Positions 21,735-34,279 of a DNA stretch of 64,000 nt are shown here, in pieces. The position numbers and the translations under genes are program-made. Location: assembly GCF_023101765.2 (NCBI RefSeq), contig NC_064215.1, positions 10,912,001-10,976,000 on the forward strand, written 5' to 3'. The DNA is from Spodoptera frugiperda (Eukaryota; Arthropoda; Insecta; Lepidoptera; Noctuidae). How positions within the stretch are numbered: position 1 is the stretch's first letter; each line of letters starts with the position of its first letter. The notes beneath the pieces are model-generated. The model had not been told where the DNA came from. It saw nothing but the letters and a program-made list of their open reading frames with translations, and made no database searches.

Positions 21735-22865
21735 TTTTAACTACTTGCCATAAAACTATCAACCTGTTTTTGCCATCAAAATTAAACCGAAAATAACGAT
21801 GTAAATAAAATCCATTGATAAATGTGATACAATGTACCCTAATTTAATATTCAAAACGCGTAATTAAAGAACTTGGAATTCCTTCGAGGAGCGATGCCAC
21901 GGGAACATTCCCAGTCGAAGAATTTATTCCAAAAATTACTCATAACTATTTATAAGTGACAATTATTTATTATACGACGTTAAAATAATACTTGGCTAGT
22001 TAATTTTAATCACTCATTACATTAATTATATAGGAACCTGTGAACATGGTATAAAAACCATTAGTTAATGTGTTTGAATATAATTTTGAGACGTAATCCC
22101 AGGTAAGTATATTATTTATTTTTCTTATTTACTGACAAGCCGCGTGTAAGAAAGGTAAATATTTACTCTTGAGATAAAAAGGAGCATTGCGAATCATTAT
22201 GCAAGAAATTCAACAAAAAAATATACATAATCGGTTATTGAAATTCCGTTCGGTAACCGACCGATAGATACGTTATCTCGAAATAATCCGTTCACACAGT
22301 TCCATGCCGACATGATGGATGGATGGAGTTTCCACGTATTTGAACACCAGAGACGTTGGACCCGCGCCACTAAAGCGGAACATAAACATTTGTATGTGGA
22401 CTAATAGGTCAACTTACACCAGTAAGCTAATGACGAAATCAAAGCTCAAGTGATGGGTAAACATCAAGTACGGCAACACCTACCACTCTCTGTGACGAGG
22501 CATTACATGCAAGATTCAACTTTAATCAATTAAAATTTGAGTTCAAAATTCCATTAAGCTTTTTACAGAGTTGTTCAATTAGGGTTCTCCGTGCGTTCGT
22601 GAGGCAGTTTTCCGTCATGTGACACGGGTGTTAAGGCTTAATTGGGCATTAGACGACGGGTGGATAAAATGATAATTAGAAATACATAATAAATTAAAGA
22701 AGGTACTCATTAGCATAAGAACTCGTCATAATGTTATTCTCTGAGGAGGTATGCAAAGGTGTAGTGCAGAGTACTCCTTCAAACACTGATTTGTAAAAAC
22801 CCGAACTAGAAAACTCAATAATACATTTCAAATCAAAAGAAATTACAGTAAAACCTGCTAGTATG
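21735..22865. other. No supported gene
   Basis: AT-rich. A TTCGGTAACCGACCGATAG stretch near 22249-22267 resembles the ACCGACC/GGTCGGT motifs clustered at 46.4-48.2 kb. Confidence 0.55.
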
Positions 22866-22869
22866 ATGC

Positions 22870-23206
22870 TTCATATCCATATTATAATATTATAAATTGT
22901 AAAATGTGTTTGTTTGTCTTTTCTTCACGTCGCAACGGAGCGAGTTCATAACATGACTTTTTTTGGTAACTAGAATTAGGGGGCTGGAGAATGACATAGG
23001 CTACTTTTAGTCTCTTTCTAATCCCCCAAATTCTTAAAATGGGGGGTGGAAGTTTGTAAGGAACATTCGGCAATTTCAAGACAGAAAACAATTAGTACAT
23101 GGATTACTTGTGAGTAACAAAACAATCGTGCATAAATATTTTTTGGAAATCTGCCCTCCAACTCTTCAAAAAAAGCAGGTGCGAAACCACGAGCGGAAAG
23201 CTAGTT
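22870..23206 (+). repeat. Degenerate lepidopteran interspersed repeat
   Basis: It begins 'cttcatatccatattataat', continues with 'gcaacggagcgagtt' and 'gagaatgacataggctac', and ends 'gagcggaaagctagtt'. The order and the terminal 'gctagt' match a family I recall as very common in moths and butterflies. Minus-strand frames at 22882-23091 and 23104-23286 are shadows of it. Poly-G/C slippage near 23030-23046 suggests old decay. Confidence 0.7.
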
Positions 23207-23209
23207 AAA

Positions 23210-24100
23210 AATATAATAGAGATATGAAAAGAGAGTAACGAACTTTGTAGTATTTCCTTGTGTGCATAGTACACAGACAGAAACACGTCATAATGTGTGT
23301 GTACAGACTAGGTGTGTCTACATACGTCACACAGCTACAATATTTATAATCTGTTAACTCATGTACTTATAATTCTAATGGGCGTTGCATCATGCATGGT
23401 GATGTATCCTGTTTATTACGATTTATTATTTACTACTCGTATTTTAACGGCATAGATAAAGATTTATTTGTTTTATTGTCATTGCATTTGTTTTGATATT
23501 AGTCACGGTCATCTTAGACTTAAATTGGGTGAGAATGTGCCTGTGAGTTGTTTTTGTTGACGGGGGGGAAACCTTCAAAAGGTGCCTAGGTTTTAGGAAC
23601 ATTATTTATGTAATCTTTCTGTGGAAAGAAAAAAGTATTTAATTCATACCAAAACAACGTCCAGAATACAACAACTATGTTTACAGACGAATATTCTAAT
23701 CACCATAGCATTCCTCAAAATAAAGTCTACAAACAAAACCTCAACATTAAACTCATATACAACACAATAAACAAACAATATTAAAAACAGCCCTATCAAT
23801 GTTAGCGATTCAGTAAACAGTGCAGGTAATGCATCGTGATATAATTTCAGTAATGGCCGGCTGGGGCGCATAAAGAACAATTTTGCAACGGCCAACCACC
23901 CACAAGCACAGCTGCATTGCAGAATGCGGCTAGATTTTTAACCGAATGCGGGTTTTAGCGGTACGTGCCTAACTTCAAGTTAAGTGTTAGACGCCAGATT
24001 TTCGTTTTGATAATGTTCGGACATATAATTTTATGTGTATTGTGGAGAATAATGTGGTGTTTGTTATACGGTTTACGGTCTTTATTGCTTGTTTAATACA
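23210..24100. other. No supported gene
   Basis: AT-rich. The 83-codon minus-strand frame at 23644-23895 reads as a hydrophobic low-complexity peptide without splice support. Confidence 0.55.
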
Positions 24101-24106
24101 GTGCGG

Positions 24107-24263
24107 TTGTTTTTTTTTTATGGTATAAGCCGGTAAACGAGCATACGGATCACCTGATGGTAAGCAATCGCTACCGCTCATGGACACCCGAAACACCAAA
24201 GGCGTTCCAAGTGCGTTGCCGGCCTTTTGAGGATTAGGAATTTAAGTGTTGATGGGGAATTGT
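24107..24263 (+). repeat. SINE-like repeat ('cacctgatggtaagcaatcg' family)
   Basis: A T-run is followed by 'atcacctgatggtaagcaat', 'catggacacccgaaacacca', 'gtgcgttgccggccttttga' and 'ggaatttaag'. This order is one of the commonest short repeats in noctuid-type genomes as I recall them. A minus-strand frame at 23987-24199 overlaps it and is not a gene. Confidence 0.75.
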
Positions 24264-24264
24264 T

Positions 24265-27200
24265 AGAGGGGGCCTCCGGTAACACACAACGCAAGCGTTA
24301 TTTCACGTCGGTTTTCTGTGTTTGTTGTACGATTATGATTTGTAATTGGTTAAATTTTTAGGCTCGGGTACAGAACGAAGTATAGTTAAAGGTTTAAAAA
24401 CTAGACTGACATACGTAGCGTGCTAAGTGCAACTAAAACAAAATAATAAAATTAATTATCAACGAACCTAATCTAGCCCTCACAACTGGAACTTTGTTAA
24501 TTAAAAACAACAGACGAATGATAAATAAATAAAAAAAAAAATGCGAACAGGTTGAAAGTCAGTCGCATGCAAAGTGTAATAACAGACAATTGAGAAACAC
24601 CTAAAACGTAAAGCCGCATCAAGTCACGAACGTAGACTAGATAGACTACTTTATTTATATCGTGAAAAGTTGAAAAATCTAATTTTCTACGCAGAGGGCA
24701 CCCCAGCAGGGTGCAGTGAACTTACTTTCTCAGAATACTAGACAAAAACAGTTTTGGCAAAGCTTGCGTGGCTGAAATTAGCGTGAGAAAATTGCGCCTA
24801 AAGTGGATTTGGGGACTTGGCTAGACCTGAGGTGCAAAGAAAACATTTCAAACTTATTTTCGTATGATAATATAAACCGTAACAAGTTTATTCATAGAGC
24901 TGAAGAAAATGTACATAAAAATACAATGAGCCATTTCGAGATGCAAAACGAATTTTTTGGGAAATTTAAATCAAAATTCTGTCTGTGTAATGAATAAACA
25001 TAGTTGTGTTTTTAAGTCTATAAAGTTATATTTATTAAGCCTATAAATTAATTAAAGTTATTCATAAACAGTAATAAAACTAGTTAATAATATAAATTGT
25101 TTAAACTTTCATATTTTTGAGAAATCTCACAGTAATATTGTTTTAAATAGTAGCGTGCACCAGGAAGTATCCGCAGCCTAGAGTTCTAAAACAAAACATG
25201 ATAAATTACGGTATAAATATGAATGTAGCAATACATTACAATGTTTAGGTGCACCATGACAATAAACTACGGAATAGATAAGGCGGCATTAATGAAGGTT
25301 AACTTTATGGAGGTCGAGGTGCAGTTATCCTAGTGGTTACAATATAGCAAATGTCTGACATTGTAGCCGACTGCCGACTGCCGACTTAAACATTCAGGTG
25401 TAGGGCCTCAGCCGGCGCCATCCGTATTAATCCCAGCATAATCGTGGCAAAAATCTCCATCAACATAACAAAGTGCGTCCGTTTCAACTTGAATGTTATT
25501 AACATTTTAAATTCAAATGGGAATCGTTTTGTGGTGTCGAAATATTCACGCATTGACGCACGGAGCCATACATTTTACACACCAATTTCCTTTTCAGATA
25601 TCTGCGGAGACGTGGCAACGTGATAGCGAAACACTTATCCCACATTCTTATACTTTAGATACCCATTTTGCCGACGTCCAATCATCACGCACAAAACATA
25701 TAATTTTGCATTGTCATTCAGCCCGACCAGTTTCAACTTTAAATATTTTGCCAGAAAATGAGATAGCAGTTTGAAGATTAACACATTATATGGCGTCGTA
25801 TGTTGTAATTAATTGTCAATATGGGTACAACAATGGTCACACTGACTTTGCATATCAACATCTCATAAACTGAATGACGTTCAAGGTTCAATAGAGACGG
25901 AGTAGTTGCCTCACACCGCGACAATTGAATGATCATTGATATTGCTCTCACAGAGTAAATTATTACATTTCTATTGACAGTTTTATGCGTCTTGTTACAC
26001 AGTGTACAAACAGCCTAAAGGTCAATCGTATGCAGTAGGCCGAGACTTGTGGGAACATGACTATGGAACGAGCCGTCGAATACATAACAATTACATGTCA
26101 GATGAACATGTCAAACGGAATCATGTCAATGTCAAGTTCATGTTGCGTACGACGTTCGTTTTCACAAACATTTAAATATTGTTTTGAATGGACCAGCTTT
26201 TGATATTGTCTCTGTAGTGGCAATTTGGAGATGACGTCAAACACCGGTCGGGCACAAATCACAATCCTCCCACTGATATTACTCACTGCCATACAAGGAG
26301 GTTCTGTGCAAATTCCTGAATATATATTTCCATGTTTGGGTCTACATTTTGAAATTTGCACAAAGTAATGAACAACCAGATTTCAGCGAATTGGGTGGTT
26401 TGTTTTTCTATTTGTTTTGGCGGCGACAACGTGCAAACAAGTTTTTCTGTATGTAGAGAACAGCATACGTTTTAATCGAGTGCCTCTTTCACATAACAAA
26501 CCGCACTCCATTTAGCAATACGAGTATTTAGTTTATTTACCTCCCTCAGCCCAAAGGCAAATAGAAGTGACATTGTCTGTTGCCCTTGGCATCGACCCGC
26601 CAACTTCAGACAAACCTGTTCATTTAGGAGATTTAAGAGATCAGAGGGCTCATACAACACGGTCGGTTTATCTTAAAGAGATTCAATGTAAATCTCTTTA
26701 CTTTATCGTGATTACTCTTCCGCCGAAGGAAGGTGAACATAAATTCGGCCCCTCACTTTAGAATGCCGGTTCAATTCTGTTAATAAATGACAGGTTGTTC
26801 GCGGCTCTTGTAGTATTCATCGCTCGTCAAACGCTGCGTTCGTTAGTCCTTCTACACATCGGTACGTTTGTGTGAACCACGCGATTACGTAGCAGACATG
26901 TTTTACAATTAAAGATAAGTACCCAATTTAGGGAGTCAGTGTTTGCTGTTCGATGACGTTGACAAGCTATTCTTTCTTAACTGCTTATCAAGTTCATTAC
27001 TCTGTGACCAAACATCGAGTTATGAGTACTTGTGAGCGATGTCGTCAACGTTCCGACTGCGAATCTCGTCTCGTTTTATTAAGAACTTTTTACTGTAGGC
27101 CGTGATGTGGGAAATCGTTCGCAATTACTTTGAAAACACATTCGACCGGTCATCTTTTGAAGTCTTTACGTGTCACCCATTTTCGCCAGTCCAGCGTGTT

Positions 27201-30200
27201 GAAGCGGATAAATGTACCTAATAGATTCGAAGAAATATGCTTCGGACGAAATCTTCGTAATTTAGTTGAACAAATTCACAGAAACGAATAATGTCTTGAA
27301 ACATTCTCCTGATGAAATACTTTTACAGGTTTACAGCGAGGACTCTCATTTTGATCTCAAAATTGAAAATTTAATAAGGCTCGTCAGTTTGCGCAAGTTA
27401 TACCTATTACGAAGCAATTACGTAAACCCGAGAACAATTTGTTAGTTTAGAACATATTTTCTTATCAAGCTACGATTTTTTTTATGCAAATGAAAGATGA
27501 AAATTAAGAAAATGGAGATTTTCATAAATGTTTAAAACTGTTTTTACAACACTTTCGTTTTCATTTCATTAATAAATAGGTGCTTGTAAAGATAATTATG
27601 AATAACATACGCATTTAATCGCCTCATTCGAAAACAAACTTACTATATAAAAGATCTTACACACTAAGCACTAACACGCACAAACTTCTTACTTAATCAG
27701 TTGGTCCTTTAGCCAAACAACACAAAGTTAATAGAAACTTAACAAGTTGAAAATAAAGGCCATCTGGACGAGCCTTAGCCCAGTTATTACACGGAATAAT
27801 AAAGGCAGACTGGCGGCAGAGGGAAAATATGCAAAGCCTGATAGACCACTTGTACTAAAACACTAATTCACTAAAAACAGGGTTTCGTTACAAAGTGATA
27901 GCGACCGTCCGCCTACTAAAGTATCAGTATCCATTTCTAAATTAGAAACAGTATAAATTTATTGGTTGTTACACAACGCCACCGAGCCTCATCATTTTCT
28001 GTTTTATCTCTAAGTCAATCACGCAAATGGTACCTACATAAAGCTCCCTATACGCCGTATTATTACAGGACCACCATTGAATAAGTCATGCATAGCTTTT
28101 ATTACAGTTATGCGTTATACTGTCAATGAAATGTACATTTTTTATCATTTACAAGTGTGTTTTTAGAATGTCTATCTAGTATCTATCTTGTAGATTATTG
28201 AAGTGATGTAAGTAATCTGTAAATCGAATGATACTAATTTAAATATTTTCTTTACACTACGCGCAAACAACTTCATTTATTTCTGTTGTTACCTAATGTC
28301 AAATTCATTTCTTCGCGTATTATTATTTAATACAAGGACTTCGCAGATGAATCGTAATGTGGAACCATTACAAAATAGCAGCACCAAGACAGACAAAATG
28401 AAAATAGACGACATCGTTGCTCATCAAACACACAATATAGTAACAAAAACGCGTCTGTGCAACACAAACAAAATAGTGTAAATATCTCAAGTTTGTTCAA
28501 GCATGTCTTCCTAAATAAAACGGTCTAGACGCAACCAGGAAAAACCTAGTTTTTATCACCCAAAGTTGTGAAGGCGCCTAGAGATGGACCGTTAAAAATC
28601 ATAAATCGTGATGAGGAGTCGAGTGACGCCCAGTTATCGGTCGTTGTCACATAACGCTATCGTTCAAGATAACAGTTATGGGAGGTCGCGACACTTCACC
28701 GTTTCGTCAGCGAACGCGATGGAAACTTTACGTACCTCCTTATCAGGCAAGAATGTGAGACTGACAAAAAAAGTGATATTAGTATTTGAATTTTGTAACT
28801 CCGTGTTGGTAATTCACAACACTTTGGGTACTCTGCTCGATAAATTTGTTTGGACTCGTGATAATGGAATTCGTTAAACGGGACATTACTCAACTGTTCA
28901 CATTAAAAAAAGTATAACAAAACAAATCGATTTCAAACATTCTAGATTCTAGACTTTCTAGCACAACTAAATAAAAGCACTATAGATCGTATTCCTAGAA
29001 AAGTCGTTTGAATACTGAATAATAAGTAAAAGAAAAACTAAATTTATATCTGGCAACTTTTAATAAAAAGCGCCACCTCTAATAAATCTCTTTACAAAAC
29101 ACACTAAACTCAATTACGGGAACGTAAAGTTTAAAATTGAATAAACAAGATGTCAGGAGCGGTAAACCTTTTTCGGTGTTGTTTTTTCAATGATTATATT
29201 TACATAAAATGAAGTTTTTGTTGGCTAGCTAATTGCAGTTTCGCAGAAGGACTATGTTGACACTGGCTCTATAGTTTCCGGTTTAAATTTTATATTTTAG
29301 GGTTTGTTTACATACGTCAGAAACGTTTTGGCACGGTCCCGTTGAGTGATTCCCATGAGGGGCATAAATTCCCCATGGTTCGAATAAAAAACATATAAAC
29401 GTCTGATACAAGAAATGTATCGTTTTAGAAATACTCTCAGTTGGTTTTAAGATGCGATAAAAATAATACTGAATGGATTGGAAGTGGGGAGCCGTTCGTG
29501 TCATTTGAAATAAACATTTCATAATATATTGTGTCAATTTACGTTATATAATGTCAGGATAAACAGCATTAGCGTGAAATAAACGTCAATTACAAATTAA
29601 ATTAAGCAATGGCCCTACGGAAGCATATCTCTCCTGCTAACTGTGAGTAACATTTTCATTAAGTCGGAAAAAATACGACTCCGTATCGGAGACGCGATTG
29701 GGACAGATTTAAAGTGTCAACATCTTTTAGAACTGATGGAAATAAACAATTCTGTATACAAGTATCAAAACCATAAGAATAAATTCCTCACTAATTACAT
29801 TACTGACATGAAATAAAAAAAAATATGAATAGCTGTGAGTTAATCTGTAGCTAAGGCGTGCCCACACGCAGTCAATAACAAAACGTCAGAAAAAAGAAAT
29901 ACAATATGGGGTCCGATTCCAAAATTCATTAGAGGCGCGTGCGCACCATGCGGGTACCATTTTACAGGCATACGTTACTGTGTATATTAATGACTTAATA
30001 ATAATATTCGTCCACTCATTCTGTTTGGAATGATCCCGTATTGGCCCAGCAATGGGATTTGAAAAATTTCAATTGCCTGCGACTTTTTTTGTTTACACAA
30101 GTAAAAGATTAAAATGTGTATTGAACTACCCGCATGGCAACATTAACTCCGGACTTAAATACTCTCCGAATCCATAAAGTCAGCGCTTAATGAAGATACT

Positions 30201-30800
30201 TTTAGTTCTAAAGCCCCATAGTGACAAGGTGCTGTATTTTATTCTCATTTTATTAGAGATGGTTAAGACTGACCATCTTCTGCCATAAACAAACATGTGT
30301 AACCTTATTAACATACTGAGGGAATTAAACAGGAAGCGAATTAGACATTAATTTTATGGGAAGTTGAAAATATTTTAATTAGTAAGTAATGGTCAACATA
30401 CTAGAAGACGATAGAATATTACGATTACATACGAACACATATTCTGATTTAAAGTATGACTATTAAAAGTAAATTAATTACTAAAGGAAACCTGATATTA
30501 ATTCGGACTTTGAAGACCCCAACTGGTTAAGAAAACCATGTCAGCTGTACACATAAGATTCAATAACAAAGGAACACAAACTGTATCACGGGCTAAGAAT
30601 AATACAAGAGGAGGAAATTAAGGCAGCATTGTGGATATAAGTCGACCTACATTTACTCAAGTGATATGAAATGAAAGAAAACAGTGTCAAACGCTTATCT
30701 CGCGAAATAGAAGGGAGAGACGTGTTGCTACGCGGCGACCAACGACCAAATGTTATTTATCTATGATGACGCTACCAACAACGACATAGGTTTACGAGCC
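24265..30800. other. Long stretch without a supported gene
   Basis: AT-rich throughout. Items seen: CCGACTGCCGACTGCCGACT near 25367-25386 (short tandem), a 9-base perfect hairpin at 26675-26699, and frames of 60-95 codons at 25517-25774 (+), 26098-26361 (-) and 28608-28877 (+). The 26.1 kb frame has several cysteines (KCRPKHG, GICTEPPC), but none of them shows both codon bias and splice signals. An acceptor-like TTTCCTTTTCAG lies at 25586-25597. Confidence 0.5.
26675..26699. repeat. Nine-base perfect hairpin
   Basis: AAAGAGATT (26675-26683) and AATCTCTTT (26691-26699) flank a seven-base loop. Isolated; function unknown. Confidence 0.4.
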
Positions 30801-30810
30801 CAACATTAGA

Positions 30811-30816
30811 TTTATT
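30811..30816 (-). terminator. Poly(A) signal AATAAA
   Basis: AATAAA on the minus strand lies 53 bases after the stop at 30869 and is followed by a TGTTGGG element, as expected for the end of the 30.9-31.5 kb transcript. Confidence 0.35.
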
Positions 30817-30868
30817 ACAATGATTACGATGAACTCTCAGATAAAAATAGACTTATTTAAACAGTAGT

Positions 30869-31547
30869 TTAAGATAACCTAATAATGTTCACAAGAATTT
30901 GATGTTCCACTTGAAATACGCCATTAGGTTGGTTACAACCATTAAAACACCATCGCAAAAACATATCGCACACCGGCCTTATACTGATACCATCTTCATT
31001 GTTAGCCTTATCATCGGACTCAATTTTGACATCATTAAAATCATTTGAGTCGGCAGCCACAATTATACATGAGTCAGAGAGCCGGAGCCCTTATGACAAA
31101 ATTGGCAACGAGTACGTTGCATGCAACCGCAAAATGTGGGTTCAAATTGCTAACATATCATTATGTAGGGGCTGGGGGTAAGATTCCAGATAACATTTTA
31201 AATTATATTGACGACCCCACGCGTAAATGTAAATAGCCACAATTAAAATTATCACTAAGAATTAATGTCATTATTACTTTTTTCATCCAATTTACTTTGT
31301 TGTTCGAATGCGGTGAAATAGTTCGTTGACGAATAACGGATAGTAAAGAGGACCAGTCGTTACCTGCGCGTTGTCCTAATATCTTGACATTTTCCGCATC
31401 AACTATCAGCCTGAAAGCAAATAGCTGTTCACACGCATCCCTTCTATAATTGATCTCAAAAAAACTGAACAGGTCAGACAACATTTTGGCCGCAATATCA
31501 CGGTCGCTGCCTCGGCTAATGATTCCAAAAATCGCATAAACAAATAG
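30869..31547 (-). CDS. Candidate last two exons of an unrecognised gene
   Basis: Exon A (31547-31364) follows an acceptor-like TATGTGTGTGTCAG and ends CGCAG|GTAACG. It encodes 61 codons including SRGSDRDIAAKMLSDLF and FRLIVDAENVKILG, an amphipathic, helix-rich pattern. A 274-base intron (31363-31090) ends in an acceptor of the less usual AAG type. Exon B (31089-30869) joins in the correct phase (G|GG). It encodes an acidic stretch (SNDFNDVKIESDDKANNED) and then a Cys-containing tail, ending TAA. In exon B about a third of codons begin with G, well above chance. I cannot name the family, and no start exon was found upstream. If unspliced, the first exon reads on to 31203. Confidence 0.35.
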
Positions 31548-31549
31548 CT

Positions 31550-32780
31550 GACACACACATATTTTGAAAATAGGCTCTGTCAAGCTTGCACAGTTAAAGT
31601 ACAACTATTAATCACGAAACCAAAGGACAATGTGTATGGTAATAGCGTCGGTCTTTCTGTACGGCCTGTGAGGGTCACAAAAGACCTTCTCTCATAATAA
31701 ATTCATTTCGGCTTCAAAACAAAACTACAAAAAGAACTTTTTTGGACGCATCTTTGACAGAACGTTGGTTTTTGTTCGTTTGAGGTAAGTAGTCGTTGTT
31801 TGTAATGTGCGTGCTACCAGCGCCGTGTGTGTTTGTGTGCGTTCTGTGTATGTAGTCCCTGCTACCTCGTGGATACCATATTCCAATGTTTGTACGTGTC
31901 ACTATCCTACAATCTGACCAAATATTATCAAGTGTTCCGTAATATTTCATTTTCAATCGGGTAGGCCGTAGAATGGACCGGAAGCAATGTTTTTAATGAA
32001 ACATGTGTCAATTTGAGTAAGTAATAGCGCTTCCACCATTATTTACTTTATATCAGATAGGTATTATTATGGAATCATTTTACACGGTTCGACATTTCGA
32101 TTAATATTTTAGGGTTCTTTAAATAGCTATTCGGGCTAAAGCTGCTATTTTAAAATATACTATGGCATGCTCCAATTAAAGTTTATTTATTTTTATTATA
32201 TGGGAGAAAATAAACGCTGATATTCTCTATTCATAAATATAATATATTGTAATATCAATTCATAACACTAATAGGATTTAAATGGAACGAATCGCATTTA
32301 ATTTCACACAATGAATGTTAAATAGTTGTGAGGTTGCCATACCTACACACATTTTATTATTTATTTTTATAAACAGTTAATGCCATGTGACGGGGTATTC
32401 ATAACCACATGAAAACAAATAAAGAGCAAGCGCTAAACCACATATTTGCTTCTTGAATAAAGCGCTACGTTCTATGTGCTAGTAAAATAAAAAGCTAAAC
32501 TCTATTTACATTGTGTCTATCTCCTCTGTCTAGAGGAAATACAATTCAAATATACGAGGAGATAATGTTGGCTTGCATTAATGTGAGAAGTCTTCTACTA
32601 CTTATATACTCCATCTTTTTATTGAGGACTTTGATAATTAAACTCTCATCAAAATTTTGTTTGACTTAAGATTTCATGTCATCTCACTTGATTACGTAAT
32701 TACAGAAACATGAGACATTTTTAAAACTATTTACTTAACACATCACAATAAAAACCAACTAGTAAAATAAAAAAAAAATA
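31550..32780. other. No supported gene
   Basis: AT-rich. A perfect donor-like GAG|GTAAGT on the plus strand at about 31781-31789 has no coding frame before it. The 80-codon minus-strand frame at 31714-31956 has poor codon bias. Confidence 0.5.
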
Positions 32781-32783
32781 TAG

Positions 32784-33173
32784 ATGAGTTCTAATTCTAA
32801 TATTATTTCTCCACAAAGCTTAGCCGCCGAAATAAACGCACAGATTATAAGTAAAGCCATTGTTAAACCAAAATGGCGGACCATGAAAGAGCCTGTATTC
32901 TGTATCTCCGATCTTTTGCACTCGTTTGCAAAAATAACCGTTAAACTATTAAAGAACAAACAAGTTATATTCGATTACGGCGACAATGGCTGGGGTGTTT
33001 TTTTCCAATATTGTACATCATTTGTCACTGGTCCTCTTTTGAGGGTCGCAACTGGAATAAAGAATGATGGTGTGTGGTGCAAGGTTAAAGAAAACGTTGC
33101 TATAACAGTTGTATTGTATGAGCGATTTAGATATTTTGAAGACGGGCCATTACTATTGTTATTAATTAAGTGA
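32784..33173 (+). CDS. Unrecognised 129-codon frame
   Basis: The frame runs from ATG to TGA. By hand count about 28% of codons start with G, against roughly 15-17% G at second and third positions, the asymmetry expected of coding DNA. The product begins MSSNSNIISPQSLAAEINAQ, has a central charged/aromatic part with FDYGDNGWGVFF, and ends in a leucine run. There is no signal peptide at the start. No TATA-like box or nearby AATAAA was found, and the tail looks non-conserved. In this base composition one or two frames of this length are expected by chance in 64 kb, so only the codon asymmetry argues for it. Confidence 0.25.
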   Translation: MSSNSNIISPQSLAAEINAQIISKAIVKPKWRTMKEPVFCISDLLHSFAKITVKLLKNKQVIFDYGDNGWGVFFQYCTSFVTGPLLRVATGIKNDGVWCKVKENVAITVVLYERFRYFEDGPLLLLLIK

Positions 33174-33174
33174 A

Positions 33175-34080
33175 ACTATCCGTATTGTCTAAACTGAAAT
33201 GCTAAGAAAATATTATTAACTAACGCTCTTAAAGCGACGTCAATAACTAGCGTGGATGTTTCAATATCTAATTTTATTCGAAATCAAACTTTGCCACACT
33301 ATAGTATGTATAGCCACTATAACGTGAGTGCGTTTACAAACATACAAGTTTATATGACACCCAGATCCCAAAGAAAAATTTATGGATCTCAGAAAGAGTC
33401 GTTTCGTGCGGGAATCCGAACTCACTAGACGTTGCGTCGCAGCCTGTTGCCCAGCCACCGCATCAACCGTCATCTAGTGCAACAGACTACATAATCCGTA
33501 GTTAGCTGGGTTACTTTACTATACCATGATAACAATAAGGCCATTTCCCTTTAACAAATAACAGATACTTTACCTCCATATAAGTATGTATTTAATTGTA
33601 ATAACAGCACAGTGCACATCCCACGCATTTGTTTGTCTGTGTAATAAAATTACGTCTGCATTATCGGACAGATCATTTATTGACGTTTTTATTGCCTACA
33701 CGTTACTTTGTATTCACGCAAGGATCTTATAAAGGCGTAATTGATTTAATATTAAAGCCTTATTGACATACATGTATTACCTACGTATAATTATTTATTA
33801 ACCCAAGATAACGTTAGTATGACTGCATTGTTGATCTGAGAAATAACATAACTCTTTACGAGTTCATTTGACATTCAATAACTTGGTTTTTCCTCAAAAA
33901 CTGACAATAAATAACATAGATAAGTAAAATCTGATTCAATTTATATGTTTTTAACAAGGAAAGGGGTATGGGGATGTTACTATACAACAGCACTCGTATC
34001 ATAAAATGACAATTTTAATAAATCTCCATAAGTGCGATACGATAAATGCATATTTTTGTAAAGCACTGAAAGCTAATCGC
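33175..34080. other. No supported gene
   Basis: AT-rich, with one 70-codon minus-strand frame at 33261-33473 and nothing else of note. Confidence 0.55.
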
Positions 34081-34275
34081 TCCCGCTCCCGCTCGGCGCT
34101 CGACGCTTGCACCACACAAAACTAGAGCAGCCGCCGACAAACCGACCGCCGATAAGTAGTGGATTTAGCAACCATTATACCATTTTCCCGACGTTTACAA
34201 TGATTAATGTGGCCGCAGCACACTACACGACAATCTGCCGCAATTTGTACCGAGTCCGCCACGCGTGAAAACTAA
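34080..34275. promoter_or_regulatory. CpG-rich promoter-like or first-exon-like block
   Basis: 'ctcccgctcccgctcggcgc' opens a CpG-rich stretch in otherwise AT-rich DNA. On the plus strand an ATG at 34200 reads 22 codons (MINVAAAHYTTICRN...) up to a GTGAAA donor-like site. On the minus strand an ATG near 34313 also reads a short glycine-rich frame through the block. The strand cannot be decided. It could be the 5' end of a gene with large introns. Confidence 0.25.
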
Positions 34276-34279
34276 ACAA

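Noticed and set aside
24265..30800. Search for CRISPR-like or satellite arrays in the featureless stretch
   Set aside because: No regularly spaced repeat was found by eye here or elsewhere in the window.
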